From NCBI GenBank assembly GCA_937910975.1, contig CALEMZ010000043.1:1-5404 (forward strand): 5,404 nucleotides of DNA, written 5' to 3'. The notes under the pieces were generated by a model that saw only the letters and a program-made list of their open reading frames with translations, had not been told where the DNA came from and did no database searches. The stretch comes from an uncultured Pseudorhodobacter sp. Lineage in GTDB: Bacteria > Pseudomonadota > Alphaproteobacteria > Rhodobacterales > Rhodobacteraceae. Positions 5,388 through 5,404 of this stretch are shown here, piece by piece (the stretch's first letter is position 1; every line of letters begins with the position of its first letter). The translations under genes and the position numbers were made by a program.

Positions 5388-5404
5388 CCGAAAAACCCAC
5401 CATG
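5384..5404 (+). CDS. Start of a further operon gene, product unknown (3' end outside window)
   Basis: A GTG at 5384 opens a frame reading MTEKPTM to the end of the window. It overlaps the PotC-family stop in a GTGA arrangement and is preceded by a strong ribosome-binding site, GGAGG at 5373-5377, six bases upstream. The close coupling marks it as part of the transporter operon. An ATP-binding subunit or a catabolic enzyme for the transported substrate would be usual here, but seven residues do not allow an assignment. Confidence 0.65.

Overview
The window looks like chromosomal DNA from an alphaproteobacterium, most likely of the Rhodobacteraceae/Roseobacter group. The basis is the ribosomal protein S9 tail, the style of the MocR regulator (N-terminus TNWLPNL) and of the DUF1127 remnant, and moderately GC-rich codon use in most genes. 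This is inference from protein style, not a database match.

Layout, left to right: (1) the 3' end of rpsI (S9) and its intrinsic terminator; (2) a short AT-richer spacer with a candidate promoter and repeated TAGC motifs; (3) a phage/island-type tyrosine recombinase gene that has lost its 3' end, including the region for the catalytic tyrosine; (4) on the minus strand, the first ~36 codons of a small DUF1127 (YjiS-like) gene, whose own 3' end is missing and which abuts the integrase remnant head-on; (5) a 13-bp-arm inverted repeat in the divergent gap before (6) a complete MocR-type (GntR/aminotransferase chimera) regulator on the plus strand; (7) an unrecognised 86-residue ORF; (8) two overlapping permease genes of a polyamine-type ABC importer (PotB/PotC families) and (9) the first seven codons of another overlapping gene running off the window.

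Reading of the whole: a mobile element appears to have entered near the 3' end of rpsI and then decayed. A deletion fused the truncated integrase to the truncated DUF1127 gene at about 1625-1637, so neither end product is a normal protein. The MocR regulator survived with its probable operator and promoter, but its divergent partner is broken; E. coli yjiR/yjiS is, as I recall, a comparable MocR/DUF1127 neighbour pair. The permeases form a tight, translationally coupled operon whose substrate-binding protein and ATPase are not in view. Whether the MocR protein controls that transporter, the lost DUF1127 gene, or both is open.

I do not see a defence system, CRISPR array, tRNA gene or insertion sequence here. 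The most interesting points are the double-truncation junction, the operator-like palindrome left beside a dead partner gene, and the possible use of the rpsI 3' end as an integration site.
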